37,671 bases of DNA from Thermoleophilia bacterium (GCA_025455865.1 JALOLS010000013.1:1-37671); one strand, 5' to 3'. Positions 15,141-25,989 are shown, counted from the stretch's first letter. Notes: generated by a model not told the origin, from the letters alone. Translations and numbers: made by a program.

Positions 15141-16444
15141 CGGCCGTCCTCATAGCGGGTGATGGCGACCGTGGCGTTGTGGCCCCCGAAGCCGAACCCG
15201 TTGGACAGCGCCACCCGCACCTCGGCCCGGCGTGCCGTGCCGGCCACGTGGTCGACGCCCGCGCACTCGGGGTCGACCCGGTCGAGGTTGATCGTGGGCG
15301 GCACCAGGCCCTCGCGCACGGCCATCGCGGTCAGCGCGGCCTCGATGCCCCCGGCCGCCCCCAGGCAGTGGCCGTGCATGGACTTGGTGCTGCTCACCAT
15401 CGTCCGGGCGGCCTTGTCGGCCCCGAGGGCCCGCTGCAGCACCCGCACCTCGGCGACGTCGCCGACCGGGGTCGAGGTGCCGTGGGCGTTGACGTAGTCG
15501 ACGTCCTCAGGGGTCAGGCCGGCGTCCTCGATGGCCATGACCATGGCCCGGGCCGGGCCCTCGCCGGTGGGGTCGGGCTCGGTCAGGTGGTGGGCGTCGC
15601 CGGACAGGCCGTAGCCGGCCAGCTCGACCAGGGGCTCGGCCCCGCGGGCGAGGGCGTGCTGGAGCTCCTCGAGCACCAGGACCGCGCCGGCCTCGCCCAT
15701 CACGAAGCCGTCGCGCCCCACGTCGAACGGCCGGCTGGCCGCGGCGGGGTCGTCGTTGCGGGTGGAGAGCGCCTTCATCGAGTTGAAGCCGGCCAGCCCG
15801 ATGGGGCACACGGCGGCCTCGGAGCCGCCCGCGAGCATGACCTCGGCGCGGCCCAGGCGGATCATGTCGGCGGCGTCGCCCAGGGCGTGGTTGGCCGACG
15901 CGCACGCGGTGACCGTGCACGAGAGCGGGCCCTTGACCCCGAGCGTCATCGACACCTGCGCCGCGGCCATGTTGGCGATCATCATCGGCACGAAGAGCGG
16001 GGAGACCCGGTCGGCGCCCCGCTCCCTCAGGACCACCGACTGCTCGTAGAAGGTCTGGACCCCGCCGATGCCCGAGGCGACCAGCGCGCCGATGCGGTCC
16101 GGCTCGTCCTCGATGCGCAGGGCGGCATGATCGACCGCGAGGCGGGCGGCGGCCACCGCGAGCTGGGCGTGGCGGTCCATCCGCCGGGCCTGGCGCCGGT
16201 CGATGTGGTCGGTCGGCTCGAAGCCGGGCACCTCGCAGGCGAAGTGGGTGCCGAGGCCGCTCTCCTCGGCGTCGAACAGCGTGATCGGCGCGGCGGCCGA
16301 GCGTCCCGCGGCGGCGGCGGCCCATGCCGCGTCCAGGCCGATGCCCAGCGGGGAGACCAGCCCGATGCCGGTCACCACCACCCGCCGCCTGACCCCCGCC
16401 TCGCGTCCCCTGATCGCCTGCCCCACCCGCACCTCCGGACTCAC
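15137..16444 (-). CDS. fabF: Beta-ketoacyl-ACP synthase II
   Basis: FabF condenses malonyl-ACP with a growing acyl-ACP in each elongation round. With the start at GTG 16444 the protein has 435 residues. The catalytic triad is complete: Cys181 in TVTACASA, His321 in NAHGTSTPVGD and His359 in SMHGHCLGAAGG. VVVTGIGLVSPLG (22-34) and the C-terminal SNGFGFGGHNA are typical. GTG 16444 overlaps the fabG stop by 4 nt. An internal GTG (16432) or the GTG run before VVVTGIG would give a more usual N-terminus, so the first 12-21 residues are uncertain. The open frame extends far upstream through fabG in another frame and that extension is rejected. In many genomes acpP precedes fabF; it is absent here. 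Confidence 0.95.
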   Translation of the reverse strand: MSPEVRVGQAIRGREAGVRRRVVVTGIGLVSPLGIGLDAAWAAAAAGRSAAAPITLFDAEESGLGTHFACEVPGFEPTDHIDRRQARRMDRHAQLAVAAARLAVDHAALRIEDEPDRIGALVASGIGGVQTFYEQSVVLRERGADRVSPLFVPMMIANMAAAQVSMTLGVKGPLSCTVTACASANHALGDAADMIRLGRAEVMLAGGSEAAVCPIGLAGFNSMKALSTRNDDPAAASRPFDVGRDGFVMGEAGAVLVLEELQHALARGAEPLVELAGYGLSGDAHHLTEPDPTGEGPARAMVMAIEDAGLTPEDVDYVNAHGTSTPVGDVAEVRVLQRALGADKAARTMVSSTKSMHGHCLGAAGGIEAALTAMAVREGLVPPTINLDRVDPECAGVDHVAGTARRAEVRVALSNGFGFGGHNATVAITRYEDGR

Positions 16445-17187
16445 ATCGACAGGCCGCCGTCGACCGGCAGCACGACCCCCGTGACGAACCCCGCAGCCGG
16501 CGAGCACAGGAAGGCCACCGCGCCGGCGACGTCCTCCGGCGTGCCCATCCGCCCGAGCGGCGTGAGGGCCAGGAGCCCGTCCCGGTGCTCGTCGGCCAGG
16601 CCCGCGGTCATGTCGGTGGTGATCCACCCCGGCGCGACCGCGTTCACCCGGATCCCGCGCGGGCCGGCCTCCTTGGCGAGCGCCTTCACCATGCCGATCA
16701 GCCCGGCCTTGGCGGCAGCGTAGTTCACCTGGCCGGCGTTGCCCATGAGCCCCACCACCGACGAGACCGCGACGATGCTCCCGGCCTTGCGGCGCATCAT
16801 GCCCCGCAGCGCCGCCCGGGCGCAGAAGAACGAGCCCGTGAGGTTGGTGTCGAGCACCGCGCGCCACTGCTCGGCGCCCATGCGCATGGCCAGGCCGTCG
16901 CGCGTGATGCCCGCGTTCAGCACCAGCGCGTCGAGGGGACCGAGCCCGTCCTCGGTCGCGGCGACCAGCGCGGCGGCCTGGTCCTCGTCGGCGATGTCGC
17001 CCCGGGTGGCCAGCGCCCGGCGGCCGGCGGCCGCGACCGCGGCGGCCGTACGCGCGGCGCCCTCGGCGTCGGACACATACCCGATCCCGACGTCGAAGCC
17101 CGCCCGGGCCAGGGCGACGGCGCAGGCGGCGCCGATCCCGCGGCTCGCCCCGGTGACCAGGGCGACCGGCGCCGTGCCCTCGCTCAT
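16441..17187 (-). CDS. fabG: 3-oxoacyl-ACP reductase
   Basis: A 248-residue short-chain dehydrogenase that reduces 3-oxoacyl-ACP with NADPH. The cofactor loop is TGASRGIG (12-19), then NAG (91-93) and the catalytic Ser143, Tyr156 and Lys160 (SSVVGLMGNAGQVNYAAAK). The end LPVDGGLSM is typical of FabG. The ATG at 17187 overlaps the fabD stop as ATGA, and its own stop overlaps fabF by 4 nt, so translation of fabD-fabG-fabF appears coupled. All catalytic residues are present. Operon position supports FabG over another SDR. Confidence 0.95.
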   Translation of the reverse strand: MSEGTAPVALVTGASRGIGAACAVALARAGFDVGIGYVSDAEGAARTAAAVAAAGRRALATRGDIADEDQAAALVAATEDGLGPLDALVLNAGITRDGLAMRMGAEQWRAVLDTNLTGSFFCARAALRGMMRRKAGSIVAVSSVVGLMGNAGQVNYAAAKAGLIGMVKALAKEAGPRGIRVNAVAPGWITTDMTAGLADEHRDGLLALTPLGRMGTPEDVAGAVAFLCSPAAGFVTGVVLPVDGGLSM

Positions 17188-18101
17188 GTGCGGCCCCCGA
17201 TCGCCGCGAGCCCCTCGACGTCGTCGGGGGTCCCGAACGAGGCGGTGGGCACGGAGCGGTCCACCCGCCGGACCAGGCCCGAGAGCACCCGGCCCGGGCC
17301 GAGCTCGACGAACCCGGTCACCCCCATCTCCAGCGCGGCGCGCACGGCGTCGCCGAAGCGCACCGGGGAGGTGAGCTGGGCGAACAGCACCTCGCGCATG
17401 CGCTCCGGCGGCTCGACCAGGCAGGTCGTCGTGGACAGGAACGGCACCTCGGGCGCGGCCGGCGCCCAGGCGTCCAGCGCGGGGCCCAGGCGCTCGGCGG
17501 CCGGGCTCATGAGCGGCGAGTGGAAGGCGCCGCCCACCCGCAGGCGGGTGGCCTTGACGCGCTCCTCGGCGCACAGCTCGACCAGCCGGTCGACGGCCTC
17601 GACGCCGCCGGAGGCGACGACCTGCCCCGGGCAGTTGTAGTTGGCGGGCCACACCTCGCCCGCCTGCGCGCAGAGCGCCCGGGCCCGCTCGTCGTCCACC
17701 CCGAGGAGCGCGGCCATGGTGCCCGGCCGGTGCTCGCCGGCCGCGTGCATGGCCGCGCCGCGCTCGGCGACCATCCGGAGGGCCTCGGCGTAGGGAAGGC
17801 TCCCGCAGGCGACCAGCGCGCTGAACTCGCCCAGGCTGTGGCCCAGGACCACATCGCCCTGCAGGCCGTGCTCGCTCGCCACCCGCCACGCCGCCACCGA
17901 GGTCGCGAGGATGGCGGGCTGGCAGACGTCGGTCTGGGTGAGCAGGTCGGCCGGCCCGTCGAAGCAGGCGTGGGCCAGGTCGTAGCCCAGCGCGTGGTTG
18001 GCCTCGTCGAACGCCGCGCGGGCCGCCGGGAAGGCCTCCGCGAGCGCCCGGCCCATGCCGACCTCCTGGGCGCCCTGGCCGGGGAAGAGCAGCCCGAGCA
18101 T
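17184..18101 (-). CDS. fabD: Malonyl-CoA:ACP transacylase
   Basis: FabD loads malonate from CoA onto ACP. The 305-residue protein has LLFPGQGAQ (4-12), the nucleophile elbow GHSLGE (87-92, Ser89) and the catalytic His194 in GAFHSPLM. CQPAILATS and NCPGQVVASG are also standard. ATG 18101 shares one base with the fabH stop (TGATG), and its stop overlaps fabG. Gene order fabH-fabD-fabG-fabF matches the common bacterial cluster. Length and motifs are complete. Confidence 0.96.
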   Translation of the reverse strand: MLGLLFPGQGAQEVGMGRALAEAFPAARAAFDEANHALGYDLAHACFDGPADLLTQTDVCQPAILATSVAAWRVASEHGLQGDVVLGHSLGEFSALVACGSLPYAEALRMVAERGAAMHAAGEHRPGTMAALLGVDDERARALCAQAGEVWPANYNCPGQVVASGGVEAVDRLVELCAEERVKATRLRVGGAFHSPLMSPAAERLGPALDAWAPAAPEVPFLSTTTCLVEPPERMREVLFAQLTSPVRFGDAVRAALEMGVTGFVELGPGRVLSGLVRRVDRSVPTASFGTPDDVEGLAAIGGRT

Positions 18102-19147
18102 CAGGCCGGCCCCGCCGCGTCCGGGGTCGGGGCCGCCGGCGGCTCGTAGCGGGCGACGGCCGCACCCCAGGTCAGGCCGGCCCCGAACCCGACCATCAGC
18201 ACCAGGTCGCCGGGCCTCAGGCGCCCGCGGTCGCGCGCCTCGGCCAGCGCGATCGGGATGGACGCCGAGGAGGTGTTGCCGACGCGATCGATGTTGTTGA
18301 AGACGCGGTCCTCCGGGATTCCGAGCCGCTCGGTGGCGTACTCGAGGATGCGGATGTTGGCCTGGTGGGCGACCATCAGGTCGATCTCGTCGACCCCGAT
18401 CTCCAGCCGCTCGAGCAGGCGGCGGGCGCTCTCCTCGATGATGCGGGTGGCGAACTTGTAGACTTCCCGGCCGTTCATCCGGATGCACAGGTCCTCGGGC
18501 GCGGCCGTGTGCGCCGGGGCGCGGGTGCCGCCGGCGGGCACGGTGAGCTGGTCGGCCAGGTCGCCGTCGGCGCCGAGGTCGAACCCCAGGAACCCGTCGA
18601 CCGCGTCCGGGGGGGCGGCCGACACCAGGGCGGCCCCGGCCCCGTCCCCGAACAGCACGCAGGTGGTGCGGTCGGTCCAGTCCACGTACCGGGTCAGCAC
18701 CTCGGACCCGATCAGGAGCACGTTGCGGGCCATCCCGCACTCGACCAGCGCCGTGGACTGGGCCAGGCCGTAGATGAAGCCCGAGCAGGCGGCGTTGAGG
18801 TCCACGGCCGCCGCCGACCGGGCGCCGATCCGGCCGGCCACCAGGGGGGCGGTGGGGGGGAAGACGTGGTCGGGGGTCGTCGTGGCGACCAGCACCGCGT
18901 CCAGGTCGGCGGCGTCGGTCCCGGTGCGCTCGAGCAGCCGGCGGGCCGCCTCCACGGCGAGATCGCTGGTGGCCTGGTCGTCGGCGGCCACGTGGCGCTC
19001 GCGGATGCCGGTGCGCGAGACGATCCACTCATCGGTGGTGTCCACGATGCGCTCGAGCTCGGCGTTGGTGAGGACCCGCTCGGGCACGTAGCCCTCCACC
19101 CCGGCGAGGCGGGCGCGCACGGGCGTGCCGTTGCGGGCCACCAGCAC
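18101..19147 (-). CDS. fabH: Beta-ketoacyl-ACP synthase III
   Basis: FabH starts fatty acid synthesis by condensing an acyl-CoA primer with malonyl-ACP. The 348 residues carry the thiolase-fold triad Cys121 (LNAACSGF), His261 (VAHQANIRI) and Asn291 (GNTSSASIP), plus DEWIVSRTGIRERH near the N-terminus. The start is the GTG at 19147, 3 nt after the fabZ stop; the first codons (GTG CTG GTG) leave the exact start open by two residues. Substrate preference (straight or branched primer) cannot be read from the sequence. Confidence 0.96.
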   Translation of the reverse strand: MLVARNGTPVRARLAGVEGYVPERVLTNAELERIVDTTDEWIVSRTGIRERHVAADDQATSDLAVEAARRLLERTGTDAADLDAVLVATTTPDHVFPPTAPLVAGRIGARSAAAVDLNAACSGFIYGLAQSTALVECGMARNVLLIGSEVLTRYVDWTDRTTCVLFGDGAGAALVSAAPPDAVDGFLGFDLGADGDLADQLTVPAGGTRAPAHTAAPEDLCIRMNGREVYKFATRIIEESARRLLERLEIGVDEIDLMVAHQANIRILEYATERLGIPEDRVFNNIDRVGNTSSASIPIALAEARDRGRLRPGDLVLMVGFGAGLTWGAAVARYEPPAAPTPDAAGPA

Positions 19148-19150
19148 GGA

Positions 19151-19594
19151 TCAGCCCGCCGCGGAGGGGTCCGCGTCGGTCACCGCGAAGCGCAGCGTGG
19201 CCTGGCAGGCGACCTGGCCGTCGACCCGCGCCACCGCCTGCCCCTCGCCCACCGGGCCCCGGTGACGGGTGAGCGCGCACTCGAGGTCGAGGGTCTCCCC
19301 GGGCCGGACCGGGCGGCGGAAGCGCGCCTTCTCGATGCCGGCGAAGAGCGCGAGCTTCCCCTGGTTCTCGGGCAGCGAGAGCACCGCCAGAGCCCCGGTC
19401 TGGGCGAGGGCCTCGATGATGATCACCCCGGGCAGGATGGGGTGGCCCGGGAAGTGCCCGGCCAGGAAGGGCGCGTCGGGCGGCAGGGTCCACCGCGCGC
19501 GGGCGCTCCTTCCGGGCTCCAGCGCGACCACCTCGTCGAGGAACAGGAAGGGGTCCCGGTGGGGGATGACCTCGGTGGGCGCCGGGTGGCTCAC
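19151..19594 (-). CDS. fabZ: 3-hydroxyacyl-ACP dehydratase
   Basis: FabZ removes water from 3-hydroxyacyl-ACP. This 147-residue hotdog-fold protein has [11 protein letters not shown] (10-20), the catalytic His47 in [12 protein letters not shown] and Glu61 in EALAQTGA, all standard. It is the first gene of the minus-strand fab-acc operon. The GTG at 19594 has no clear Shine-Dalgarno, but a TACGCT element ends 10 nt upstream, so the message may have a leader of only a few bases. It is divergent from the slipin gene. Confidence 0.95.
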   Translation of the reverse strand: MSHPAPTEVIPHRDPFLFLDEVVALEPGRSARARWTLPPDAPFLAGHFPGHPILPGVIIIEALAQTGALAVLSLPENQGKLALFAGIEKARFRRPVRPGETLDLECALTRHRGPVGEGQAVARVDGQVACQATLRFAVTDADPSAAG

Positions 19595-19604
19595 GAGACC
19601 CGGA

Positions 19605-19610
19605 AGCGTA
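19605..19610 (-). promoter_or_regulatory. -10 element for the fab-acc operon
   Basis: The minus strand reads TACGCT (TAnnnT) 10 nt before the fabZ GTG. A short leader of three or four bases is predicted. No FapR- or FasR-like palindrome was evident in the 124-nt divergent gap. Confidence 0.4.
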
Positions 19611-19661
19611 TCCGGCCCCCGGCCGGGGTGCCCGCCCGGCGGCGTCGGGCCACGCCCCCCC

Positions 19662-19670
19662 TGCTACCGT
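19662..19670 (+). promoter_or_regulatory. Extended -10 for the slipin gene
   Basis: TGCTACCGT matches TGn plus TAnnnT. Transcription would start near 19677, leaving a leader of about 40 nt that holds the GAGGAG ribosome site before the GTG at 19719. Confidence 0.45.
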
Positions 19671-19718
19671 GGCCGCGAGCGGGCGGAGACCCCGGGTCCG
19701 AATCCGAGGAGCGATGCG

Positions 19719-20555
19719 GTGGAAGCGCTGATCGCGGTCGTCGTCGTCGGCGTGGTGGTGCTCATCTTCCTGAGCGCGTCGGTCAAGGTCGCCCGGGAGT
19801 ACGAGCGCGGCGTGGTCTTCCGCCTGGGGCGGCTGCTCGGGATCAAGGGCCCGGGCCTGTTCATCCTGATCCCCTTCATCGACAAGGCGGTGAAGGTGGA
19901 CCTCCGGACCATCACGCTGAACGTGCCCCCGCAGGAGGTCATCACCCGCGACAACGTGACCGTGAAGGTCAACGCGGTCGCCTACTTCCGCATCCTGGAT
20001 GCCGCCAAGGCCATCGTGCAGGTCGAGAACTACCTGGTGGCCACCTCCCAGATCGCCCAGACGACGCTCCGGTCGGTGGTCGGGCAGGTCGACCTGGATC
20101 ACCTGCTCTCGGAGCGGGACCAGATCAACGCGCGCCTGCAGGAGATCATCGACACCCAGACCGCGCCGTGGGGCATCAAGGTCTCGGTCGTCGAGGTGAA
20201 GGACGTCGAGCTCCCCTCGACGATGCAGCGGGCCATCGCCCGCCAGGCCGAGGCCGAGCGGGAGCGGCGGGCCAAGGTCATCGCCGCCGACGGCGAGTTC
20301 CAGGCCTCCGAGAAGCTCTCGCAGGCCGCCTCGGTCATCGCCGCCGAGCCGACCGCACTGCAGCTGCGCTTCCTGCAGACGGTCTCGGACATCGCGTCGG
20401 AGCGGACCAGCCTCGTGATCGTCCCGGTGCCGATCGACCTGTTCGAGCCCTTCATCGCCGCGCGCAAGACGCAGGCCCGGGCGGCCGAGGACGGCCGCCG
20501 TCCCGGGCCCGCCCCGGCCGCCGCCCCGCCCCCGGAGCCCGCCGCGGCCCCCTGA
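19719..20555 (+). CDS. SPFH/band 7 protein, slipin (stomatin-like)
   Basis: A 278-residue SPFH protein. Residues 2-20 are a hydrophobic anchor ([16 protein letters not shown]); the band 7 domain follows: [20 protein letters not shown] (28-47), [33 protein letters not shown], then a coiled-coil region rich in Ala/Glu/Arg ([20 protein letters not shown]). Slipins oligomerise on the inner membrane and are linked to membrane organisation. The C-terminus is a Pro/Ala-rich tail. The GTG at 19719 has GAGGAG upstream. The partner membrane NfeD-type protease often found beside slipins is not here; a receiver-domain protein follows 52 nt later. Confidence 0.92.
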   Translation: MEALIAVVVVGVVVLIFLSASVKVAREYERGVVFRLGRLLGIKGPGLFILIPFIDKAVKVDLRTITLNVPPQEVITRDNVTVKVNAVAYFRILDAAKAIVQVENYLVATSQIAQTTLRSVVGQVDLDHLLSERDQINARLQEIIDTQTAPWGIKVSVVEVKDVELPSTMQRAIARQAEAERERRAKVIAADGEFQASEKLSQAASVIAAEPTALQLRFLQTVSDIASERTSLVIVPVPIDLFEPFIAARKTQARAAEDGRRPGPAPAAAPPPEPAAAP

Positions 20556-20607
20556 CGGCGCTGCGCCCCTCGAGGCGCCGGGCCGGCCGGGAGGGGAGGG
20601 GGTTCCG

Positions 20608-20982
20608 GTGAGGGGACCGGCGGTGCTCATGGTCGAGGACGACGAGGTCACGGCGATGGCGCTCGAGGCCCATCTGCGCGACCTCGGCCTGGCCCCGCGG
20701 TCGGTCGGGACCGGGGAGGCCGCCCTGGTGGTGGTGGAGACCTGCCGGCCGGCGCTCATCCTCATGGACTGGGACCTGCCCGGCATCGACGGCCTCGCCA
20801 CGGCGCGGGCCCTGCGGGCGACCGGGCTGGACGTGCCCATCGTCGCGGTCACCGGCAAGCGCGATCCGGGCGCCGAGGCGGCGTGCCTGGGCGCCGGCAT
20901 GGACGGCTACCTGCCCAAGCCGGTCACCCGCTGGGGCCTCACCGCGACGCTCCGGCGCCACCTGGGGGCGCGCACGGCGTAG
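20608..20982 (+). CDS. Receiver-only response regulator
   Basis: A 124-residue single receiver domain. The acidic pocket is D11/D12, the phospho-acceptor Asp54 (ILMDWDLPG), the switch Thr82 (AVTG) and Lys104 (YLPKPV). With no output domain it must act by protein contacts, as CheY or Spo0F-type proteins do. No histidine kinase is adjacent; the nearest GHKL protein, at 34.2-34.9 kb, lacks a dimerisation/His domain. The GTG at 20608 has GAGGGGAGGGGG upstream. It is 52 nt after the slipin and on the same strand, so it may share that transcript. Confidence 0.92.
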   Translation: MRGPAVLMVEDDEVTAMALEAHLRDLGLAPRSVGTGEAALVVVETCRPALILMDWDLPGIDGLATARALRATGLDVPIVAVTGKRDPGAEAACLGAGMDGYLPKPVTRWGLTATLRRHLGARTA

Positions 20983-21000
20983 GACGGTCCCAACTCGCAC

Positions 21001-21028
21001 GTGACATTTCACGCGCCGGTGCGAGAAT
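21001..21028 (+). promoter_or_regulatory. Sigma70-type promoter for ku
   Basis: GTGACA (21001-21006, five of six bases of TTGACA), a 16-nt spacer ending in TGC, and GAGAAT (21023-21028, four of six of TATAAT). This is the most complete -35/-10 pair seen in the window and would drive ku-galT separately from the regulator upstream. Confidence 0.5.
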
Positions 21029-21062
21029 CACGGACCCGTCCGCCGAGGGGGAGCGCGCGTCC

Positions 21063-21908
21063 ATGCGGGCCATGTGGAAGGGCTTCATCACGTTCGGCCT
21101 GGTGACCATCCCGGTCGCCGTCGGCATCGCCCAGCAGCGCCGGGACGTCTCGTTCCGGACGCTCTCCCGCGAGAGCGGCGTGCCGGTCAAGCAGCGGCGC
21201 TGGGACCCGGTCGCCGACCGGGAGGTGGGGCCCGACGACGTGGTCAAGGGCTACGAGGTCGCCAAGGGCCGCTACGTGACGGTCGAGGAGGGCGAGCTCG
21301 ACCGCTTCGCGGCCCGGCAGGAGAAGACGATCGAGATCCTCCAGTTCGTCGAGCTCCCGGAGCTCGACCCGGTCTACTTCGAGAAGGCCTACTGGATGGA
21401 GCCCCAGGAGCGCGCCGAGCGCCCCTACGTGCTGCTGCTGCAGGCCATGGAGCGCGCCGGCAAGGGGGCGCTCGGGCGGTTCGTGCTCTCCACCCGCGAG
21501 CACCTGGTGCTGCTCCGGCCCTTCGACGGCATGCTCGCGCTGCAGACCCTCTACTACCCCGAGGACCTGCGGATGCGCGACCACGACGAGGTCGCCGACC
21601 GCCTGAAGGGCATCGAAGCGCGCGAGGACGAGCTCGCGATGGCCGAGCAGCTCATCTCGGCCCTCACCAGGCCGTTCGTGCCCGAGGACTGGCAGAACGC
21701 CACCCGCCGGGCACTGGTCGAGTTCCTCGAGGCGAAGGCCGACGGCGCGGTGGTCGAGGCGCCCGAGGAGGAGGCCGAGCCCGCCCCGGTCGTCGACCTC
21801 ATGGCCGCGCTCAAGGCGAGCCTGGCCGCCGCCGGCCCGATCGCCGCGGAGGAGGAGGCCGCACCGGCCAAGGCGGCGCCCAGGCGCCGCACGCGGAAGG
21901 CGTCCTGA
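21063..21908 (+). CDS. ku: Non-homologous end-joining protein Ku
   Basis: Bacterial Ku binds double-strand DNA ends as a homodimeric ring and recruits LigD. The 281 residues start MRAMWKGFITFGLVTIPV, the family N-terminus, followed by VKQRRWDP, DVVKGYEVAKGRYV and PYVLLLQAMERAGKGALGRF. The core ends near residue 225; the tail is Glu/Ala-rich and finishes with a short basic end (APRRRTRKAS) that could touch DNA. The ATG at 21063 is used; the next one (21072) is possible. No ligD is in the window. The TGA at 21906-21908 overlaps the probable CTG start of galT, suggesting coupled translation of unrelated functions. Confidence 0.95.
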   Translation: MRAMWKGFITFGLVTIPVAVGIAQQRRDVSFRTLSRESGVPVKQRRWDPVADREVGPDDVVKGYEVAKGRYVTVEEGELDRFAARQEKTIEILQFVELPELDPVYFEKAYWMEPQERAERPYVLLLQAMERAGKGALGRFVLSTREHLVLLRPFDGMLALQTLYYPEDLRMRDHDEVADRLKGIEAREDELAMAEQLISALTRPFVPEDWQNATRRALVEFLEAKADGAVVEAPEEEAEPAPVVDLMAALKASLAAAGPIAAEEEAAPAKAAPRRRTRKAS

Positions 21909-22843
21909 CCCCGGTCCGCTGGGACCCCCTCGGGGGCGATCCGATCCTGGTCGCCCCGGCGCGGGCCGCGCGCCCGCACGACGTGCACCACGCGCCCGGG
22001 GCCGACCGGCCGGCCTGCCCGTTCTGCGCCGGCGCCGAGGCCGAGACCCCGCCGGAGACCGACGCCGACCGCGACCCGGCCACCGCGCCGGACACCCCGG
22101 GGTGGCGGGTGCGTGCGGTGCCGAACAAGTACCCGGTGCTGGCCCCGGAGGAGGGCGTGCACGAGGTGGTCGTCGCGACCCCCCGCCACGTCACCCGGGC
22201 CGGGGAGCTCACCCATGACGAGGCCCGGCGCCTGGCCGTGGTGGTGGGCCGCCGGCTGCGGGCGGCGGAGGACGACCCGCGCGATCTGTGGCCCTTCGCG
22301 TTCCTGAACCAGGGGCGGGAGGCCGGCGCGTCGCTCGCGCACCTGCACGCCCAGGTGGTCGGGATCCCGTTCGACCCGCCCCGGCTCGCCCACCGGGCCG
22401 CCGCGTTCGCCGACCTCCCGCGGTGCCCGGTCTGCGCCGACCTGGCCGGCGCGGCGGCGGAGGGCCGCGTGGTGCTCGCGGCCGGCCCGCTGGTGGCGTG
22501 GCTGCCGCACGCGCCGGCCTGGTCGGCCGGGATCCGCGTGGCGCCCCGCGACCACGCCCCCCGGTGGGTGGACGACCCCGACCCGGGCGCCCTGGGGCCG
22601 GTGCTCGCCGACCTCGCGGGCCGGGTGCACCGGGGCCTCGGGCGGGAGGCGCTGAACGCCTGGGTCAACCAGGGCCGGGCGGGGCGCGACGGGCGCTACC
22701 ACTGGCACGCCGATCTGGTGCCGCGCCTGGGGTTCCTGGCGGGCCTGGAGCTCGGGAGCGGGGCGCTCGCGGGCGCCAACGACCCGGCCGCGCTCGCCGC
22801 CCGCCTGCGCGAGCAGGGCGGCGGCGACCCGGCGCGGGGGTAG
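21905..22843 (+). CDS. galT: Galactose-1-phosphate uridylyltransferase, probable CTG start
   Basis: GalT swaps UMP between UDP-glucose and galactose-1-phosphate (Leloir pathway). The HIT-superfamily features are the N-terminal VRWDPLGGDPILVAPARA (4-21), a Cys pair CPFC (38-41), VPNKYPVL (72-79), FLNQGREAGASLAHLHAQ with the active HLHAQ (146-150, nucleophile His148), and a second pair CPVC. About 312 residues, near the family's length. The RWDP motif normally starts a few residues into the protein, and the only start-like codon before it is CTG at 21905, which overlaps the Ku TGA by 4 nt and follows GGAAGG by 4 nt. The next standard start, a GTG about 75 nt further on, would remove the motif. 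No other Leloir gene is nearby; a broader nucleotidylyltransferase role remains possible. Confidence 0.88.
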   Translation: MTPVRWDPLGGDPILVAPARAARPHDVHHAPGADRPACPFCAGAEAETPPETDADRDPATAPDTPGWRVRAVPNKYPVLAPEEGVHEVVVATPRHVTRAGELTHDEARRLAVVVGRRLRAAEDDPRDLWPFAFLNQGREAGASLAHLHAQVVGIPFDPPRLAHRAAAFADLPRCPVCADLAGAAAEGRVVLAAGPLVAWLPHAPAWSAGIRVAPRDHAPRWVDDPDPGALGPVLADLAGRVHRGLGREALNAWVNQGRAGRDGRYHWHADLVPRLGFLAGLELGSGALAGANDPAALAARLREQGGGDPARG

Positions 22844-22844
22844 A

Positions 22845-23414
22845 TCAGCCCGGGTCGCGCAGCAGGGCGAGCGCGGCGGGCACCAGGCCGGCGCCCCCCG
22901 GGAGGACCAGGTCCTCCCCGGGCCGGACGACGCCCACCTCACCCCAGGTCCCGTCCGGACCGGGAGCCCGATGGACGGTGATCACCCCGCCGGGCAGATC
23001 GACGATCCAGAGCTCCGGACATCCGGCACGGGCGTACAGCGCCGCCTTGGCGCCGTCGTGGGCCTGGCTGGTCACGGCGACCTCGACGGCGAGCAGGGCC
23101 TCATCGGCCCGCGGGTGGCGGACGCGCATCTGGCGCTCGTCCATGCGGACCACCGCGAGATCCGGCCCGGGAAGGTCATGGGGCCCGCAGAGGACCGGCC
23201 CCTGCACCCGGACCCAGCAGGGCTCCGGATACGCCCGCTCCAGCGCACGGGCGAGCAGCGTGATCGCGGTGATGTGGGGCGGGCCCTGCGGGGTCATCAC
23301 CGCGAGCTGCCCCCCGATGAGCTCCAGGCGCTCGTCCTCGCCGAGCACCCCGGTCTCGACCATCCGCATGACCTCGTCCACCGTGAACCGGCGGGTCTCC
23401 GCCGCGGTGCCCAT
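22845..23414 (-). CDS. Uma2-family PD-(D/E)xK nuclease-fold protein
   Basis: A 189-residue Uma2 (DUF820) protein. The N-terminus RRFTVDEVMRMVETGVLGEDERLELIGG is typical, followed by the nuclease-like core: PDLAVV (Asp85), LLAVEVA (Glu111) and GAKAALYARAGCPELWIVDL (Lys123). The family is predicted to be endonucleases, is often present in many copies, and has no settled biological role. It converges with galT with 1 nt between stops and lies downstream of gyrA on the same strand but has its own promoter. The ATG at 23414 is 7 nt from a TACGGT -10, so it is probably leaderless. Confidence 0.9.
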   Translation of the reverse strand: MGTAAETRRFTVDEVMRMVETGVLGEDERLELIGGQLAVMTPQGPPHITAITLLARALERAYPEPCWVRVQGPVLCGPHDLPGPDLAVVRMDERQMRVRHPRADEALLAVEVAVTSQAHDGAKAALYARAGCPELWIVDLPGGVITVHRAPGPDGTWGEVGVVRPGEDLVLPGGAGLVPAALALLRDPG

Positions 23415-23430
23415 GGGCGCGACCGTACCA
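23415..23430 (-). promoter_or_regulatory. Extended -10 for a leaderless Uma2 transcript
   Basis: The minus strand reads TGGTACGGTCGCGCCC directly before the ATG; TACGGT ends 7 nt before the start codon. Transcription would begin at or next to the ATG. The 16 bases are identical to those at 11889-11904. Confidence 0.5.
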
Positions 23431-23447
23431 TCGGCGCCGCGCGGGGG

Positions 23448-25982
<2,535 letters not shown>

Positions 25983-25989
25983 GCCTCTC

